Origin: Bacteroidota bacterium
GTDB lineage: Bacteria > Bacteroidota > Bacteroidia > Bacteroidales > VadinHA17
NCBI GenBank assembly: GCA_029564935.1
Contig: JAKQPD010000412.1
Span: 1 to 36,788, forward strand
DNA: 36,788 bases
Direction of reading: 5' to 3'
Shown: one piece after another, positions 34,801-36,788 of the stretch
How positions within the stretch are numbered: position 1 is the first letter of the stretch
Layout of the letters: the number at the start of each line of letters is the position of its first letter
Notes under the pieces: generated by a model
Database searches by the model: none
Seen by the model: only the letters and a program-made list of their open reading frames with translations
What the model was told of the DNA's origin: nothing
Program-made: the position numbers and the translations under genes

Positions 34801-34996
34801 TTTCTATGCCCCTTATAAGCAGATCGGGAATCTTAAGATCAGCACCCTGGTTTTCAATATGATAATTGTCTGGCTGATGATAATATTCCTGTTCGCGACA
34901 CTCTACTACAATGTACTTAAAAGGTTCATTGTATGGCTTGAGAGGCTCAAGCTTCCGTTCTGGCGGAAATTCGGGAGAGAGTTGCTGCAGATTTAG
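31883..34996 (+). CDS. TerB-like / ABC ATPase / ABC-2 permease fusion protein
   Basis: A 1037-residue multidomain protein. Residues 1-150 are helical, with a TerB-like pattern (LMEFAFEDGMISEQEKTIVDIVVKTFNIS at about 107-135). A beta-rich region (about 155-260) leads into an ABCG-like ATPase. Its Walker A is GGSGVGKTT (294-302), signature VSGGQRKR (400-407) and Walker B VLFVDEPTSGL (420-430). A linker contains CPGC (506-509), a possible metal or redox site. The permease starts near 580, with about five helices to 752, then a large soluble domain of about 230 residues before a last helix (about 990-1013). ABCG-type half-transporters usually dimerise. The substrate is unknown. TTTG in the terminator tail may serve transcription, but no full promoter is seen. 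Confidence 0.88.
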   Translation: MRESVLLALIHIFAIVSTVNPAGITSRGKKILRSYLRRYLNRELEEEYYALFENNLEFYSNELKSVDKAELADENSLISFQITNICRQIKKGLFLEERMIVFLQLMEFAFEDGMISEQEKTIVDIVVKTFNISRKEYDNVSAFIIGRTFDDISTDSVLIIESDNPELSGASAYRNYESWRHLKIKGFKGHIIILYIESTQTLLLTYDGPLTLYFKGRDIIVCRPYLLERGVNIKGLGIEPIYYSKIFKQFISGKSSEKVVFEGHNIQFTFKNSDNGVQKMNFRVESGNMVGLMGGSGVGKTTMLNLLHGKLKPTEGNIYLNGYDIHADAEDIKGLIGYVPQDDMLIEELTVFQNLYFNARLCFGDYTEEQLNITVEKVLQDLDLLEIKDLQVGDVLNKKVSGGQRKRLNIGLELMREPKVLFVDEPTSGLSSFDSEKVMVLLRNQALNGKLVFAIIHQPSSDIIKMFDRLWILDKGGYMIYDGDPVEALVYFKTETSQANAAESECPGCGNIETDNILHIVEVKVIDNDGMPGRDRQVSPAEWYEKYRKKMMPSLRPRPEKVAMTPGNFRVPRKSVQLRTFIKRNITRKLADRQYMTINLLEAPLLALILGYISKYSEEQTYLFADNINYPVFLFMSITVAIFIGLTVSAEEIFRDRKILEREKFLNLSRLSYLFSKINFLFVLSAIQTLSFVLVANAILEVKGMLFRHWLILFSTACFGNLLGLNISAGMRSAISIYILIPLLLVPQLLLGGAMIQFDDLHKAFSRKIYVPVIGDIMTTRWSYEAITVEQFKSNRYERNFFDYDMAISSYNWHASFLIPRLRVKVQECEKVGKNPEFREYIENNFKKLNYHLDELSQMTGIRPGEWITSVNYQKFNDIIGDYVLSYLDSLNIRFRSDERKTSLQLDSVKRSMEQRIGEEAFVRLRSENHNERLAELVLNRRSTWRIYETDDKFIQKADPVLMKPGSKHGRAHFYAPYKQIGNLKISTLVFNMIIVWLMIIFLFATLYYNVLKRFIVWLERLKLPFWRKFGRELLQI

Positions 34997-35018
34997 AAGG
35001 GTTGCTGGTTCCAGATTC

Positions 35019-35075
35019 CCCACCTTCGCTACTTCCTTCGCTAAAGCTATGGAGGTCAAAGAAAGCTTCAGTGGG
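35019..35075. repeat. Nested hairpin elements (one inserted in another)
   Basis: Inner unit 35031-35056: ACTTCC and GGAGGT (one G-T pair) around the core ttcgctaaagctat. It sits inside a second unit whose stem CCCAC (35019-35023) and GTGGG (35071-35075) carries a split core (ttcgct before the insert, aaagcttc after it). It fills most of the spacer before rsmA. Confidence 0.6.
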
Positions 35076-35106
35076 CGAAGCAGGTTCCAGGTTAGTTTAA
35101 GAAATA

Positions 35107-35889
35107 ATGGTAAGCGTTCATCCAAAAAAAAATCTGGGTCAGCATTTTCTAAAAGACAGGGAAATTGCCCGTAAAGTGGTATCATCACTTACCGGTAATG
35201 GATATGATTCAGTGCTTGAGATTGGTCCGGGTACGGGAATACTCACTGAATATCTTCTGGAAAGGAATTTTGCCGACCTGAAAGTCATTGAAATAGACAA
35301 TGAATCGGTTCATTTCCTGAAAGAAAAATTTCCCGGTCTGGGTGAGATTATAAGAGGTGATTTCCTCAGGATGGATTTAGGAGAATATTTTAAGGGCAGT
35401 CTTTGTATTGCCGGCAATTTCCCATACAATATTTCATCACAGATCCTGTTCAGGGTATTGGAGAGCAGGGATAAGGTTGTGGAGGTTTGCGGAATGTTCC
35501 AGAAGGAAGTTGCCGAAAGGATCTGTTCGGGGCCCGGATCGAGGGATTATGGCATTCTGAGCGTACTTCTTCAGGTATTTTACAAAACTGAATATCTTTT
35601 TACTGTTCCGGAACATGTATTTTCACCTCCTCCGAAAGTAAAATCGGGTGTTGTCCGCCTCACCAGGAATGAGGTAAAGGATATTGGTGTTGATGAAGCG
35701 TTTTTTACACGGGTTGTGAAGGCAGGATTTGCCCAGCGTCGCAAGAAACTGAGGAACTCTATCAGATCGGCATTTGATCTTCAGAATGAGGATTGCCCGT
35801 TCTTTGATCTGAGACCCGAACAGTTATCGGTGGAGATGTTCATTGATCTGACAAGATGGGTGGATAAGAACCGGCGGATTGTTCAATAG
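35107..35889 (+). CDS. rsmA: 16S rRNA (adenine1518/1519-N6)-dimethyltransferase RsmA (KsgA)
   Basis: RsmA dimethylates two adjacent adenosines in helix 45 of 16S rRNA during 30S maturation. Of 260 residues, the N-terminal KKNLGQHFLKD, SAM-binding motif I VLEIGPGTGILTEYLL, motif II acidic end VIEIDNESV, and catalytic motif IV GNFPYNISS are intact. The C-terminal rRNA-binding helices include VFSPPPKVKSGVVRLTR and FAQRRKKLRNSI. The upstream spacer consists largely of nested hairpin elements, so its promoter is not obvious. Confidence 0.97.
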   Translation: MVSVHPKKNLGQHFLKDREIARKVVSSLTGNGYDSVLEIGPGTGILTEYLLERNFADLKVIEIDNESVHFLKEKFPGLGEIIRGDFLRMDLGEYFKGSLCIAGNFPYNISSQILFRVLESRDKVVEVCGMFQKEVAERICSGPGSRDYGILSVLLQVFYKTEYLFTVPEHVFSPPPKVKSGVVRLTRNEVKDIGVDEAFFTRVVKAGFAQRRKKLRNSIRSAFDLQNEDCPFFDLRPEQLSVEMFIDLTRWVDKNRRIVQ

Positions 35890-35909
35890 TCGGGTTAAAG
35901 CTTCTGTAT

Positions 35910-35953
35910 CTTTCAGCTTTTTTACCCCGGCCCTAAAGGGAGAAAGCTGAAAG
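35910..35953 (+). repeat. Inverted repeat downstream of rsmA
   Basis: CTTTCAGCTTT (35910-35920) is perfectly complementary to AAAGCTGAAAG (35943-35953) across a C/G-rich 22-nt loop. No T run follows, so it is less likely to be a standard terminator; it could still protect the rsmA transcript end. Confidence 0.55.
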
Positions 35954-36039
35954 ACCGGTCTGACATTTGTAGTCCGTTTTAAAAAATTTTGCAACCCAGG
36001 GGTATGACTACGCTCTATCAAAAAGGTTAAACACGAAGG

Positions 36040-36251
36040 AGATTCCTCATTTCGCAAACCTGAACAAAGTGAAGGTTTGCTTCATTCGGAATGACAGTGC
36101 ATTTTAGGTAGAGGAGTGGAGGGAAGCCGGGGCGTTTTGCCTTATCTTTCCGTCATGGATCATATTTTATTCAAAACGCCCCGGCTTCCCTCCACTCCCT
36201 TAAGACAAATGACTGTCATTCTGAACGTAACGAAGTGAAGTGAAGAATCCT
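36040..36251. repeat. Large compound palindromic element
   Basis: The innermost arms, 36113-36139 and 36172-36198, are perfectly complementary over 27 bp (ggagtggagggaagccgggg at the left). Outside them ggaatgacagt on the left pairs with actgtcattct on the right, and agattcctca near 36040 pairs roughly with tgaagaatcct near 36251. The left half also carries a hairpin GCAAACC/GGTTTGC (36054-36080). No coding capacity. Confidence 0.75.
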
Positions 36252-36767
36252 GCCCGACAATAATGACTTTAATACATTCAAAGAGCCATAATTCCTGATT
36301 CAAGAATTTTTGCATTCCAGACATTATGACAACTAACTCAGTAGAGGCATTTTATTTATGATTACCAGGTTGTCATTTAAGATTAACCCCGGAGGGGGGT
36401 TATTCACCTTCAGCTCTTTCATAGCAAGAGACCAGGATCCTGGTTCTATAAGAACTTACATTGAATACAGAAAACCATTTGCAAATATATCAATATAAGC
36501 AAAGTATGAAAGTTGTCATTAGCAGGTTAAGGTTAATACAAGAATTGATCCGGGAACTTTTTCAATTAAAGGTATTTATTGCCGGATCCAGTCTCTTTCA
36601 TAAAATGCATATTATCAACGCCTTTCACATCCATTAAAAAATTTTTGAAAAAAAGTCCAAAAATGAGGGTAACAATTTCGACCCTATCCGGATTAAACGG
36701 AAAAATGATTAAACCTTTTTAAAGAAATTTTTGAGATCGTATTTATTTTCTAAAAATGTATTTAGCT

Positions 36768-36788
36768 ATGAAAACGTTATCTGCAACT
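36768..36788 (+). CDS. Possible 5' end of a gene cut by the window edge
   Basis: An ATG at 36768 opens seven codons (MKTLSAT) that run off the window. The long A+T-rich spacer before it and a basic-then-polar start make a new gene plausible. Nothing more can be said, and chance is a real alternative. Confidence 0.3.

Larger units (their letters stand above)
35890..36767. other. Repeat-rich non-coding region downstream of rsmA
   Basis: No convincing gene is present. It holds a hairpin (35910-35953), a large compound palindrome (36040-36251), a short hairpin (AACCCC/GGGGTT, 36385-36401) and a 14-bp perfect palindrome ACCAGGATCCTGGT (36431-36444). The last 300 bp are A+T-rich with only short open frames. 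Two stretches near 35980 and 36306 share a loose aattttgca and tatgac pattern, suggesting decayed copies of one repeat. Confidence 0.6.

Overview
The window looks like a chromosomal segment of a Bacteroidota bacterium, probably in or near the Bacteroidales. The RecQ, trigger factor, L21 and seryl-tRNA synthetase sequences read as Bacteroidota orthologues. There is a GH97 glycosidase, a family concentrated in this phylum. Shine-Dalgarno sequences are weak or absent. Several promoters fit the phylum-specific form TTTG, 18-19 nt, TAnnTTTG (greA, rplU, tRNA-Leu, argR). I see no phage, IS transposase, CRISPR or plasmid genes. Coding content is mostly housekeeping, and the accessory signal lies in the spacers between genes.

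Layout. 0.2-1.6 kb: a secreted Lys-rich small protein, greA and a HIT hydrolase (+). 1.6-2.6 kb: a repeat-filled spacer, then a ComF-family protein (+). 2.6-7.8 kb (-): rplU-rpmA, serS, a DMT transporter, an S41 protease lipoprotein and ruvC. 8.1-12.0 kb (+): a tight operon of a bifunctional nuclease-domain protein, GH97 glycosidase, thyA and folA. 12.2-17.5 kb (-): tatC-lptB, tRNA-Leu(UAG), tig and clpP-clpX, covering protein export, LPS transport, folding and degradation. 17.7-19.9 kb: recQ (+), convergent with a GNAT-GT2 pair (-). 21.7-29.6 kb: an arginine/carbamoyl-phosphate locus with carB (-), argR-argG-argH (+) and carA (-), the last preceded by a PatB-type C-S lyase. 31.0-35.0 kb: an unrecognised lipoprotein and a large TerB-like/ABC/permease protein (+). 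35.1-35.9 kb: rsmA. The last 0.9 kb is non-coding and repeat-rich, possibly with the first codons of a new gene at the edge.

How it fits together. CarA and CarB make carbamoyl phosphate, which feeds citrulline formation; ArgG and ArgH convert citrulline to arginine. The 93-bp spacer between carB and argR holds two near-consensus ARG boxes exactly 21 bp apart, covering the argR -7 element and start codon, a strong prediction of autoregulation. ThyA and FolA form a dTMP/folate cycle. TF, ClpP and ClpX form a folding/proteolysis cluster.

The least described content is (i) several families of short palindromic elements in the spacers, including a 26-nt hairpin with a conserved 14-nt core and covarying stems, and (ii) the lipoprotein plus TerB-like/ABC-transporter pair. 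All functional calls come from reading motifs; no database search was possible.
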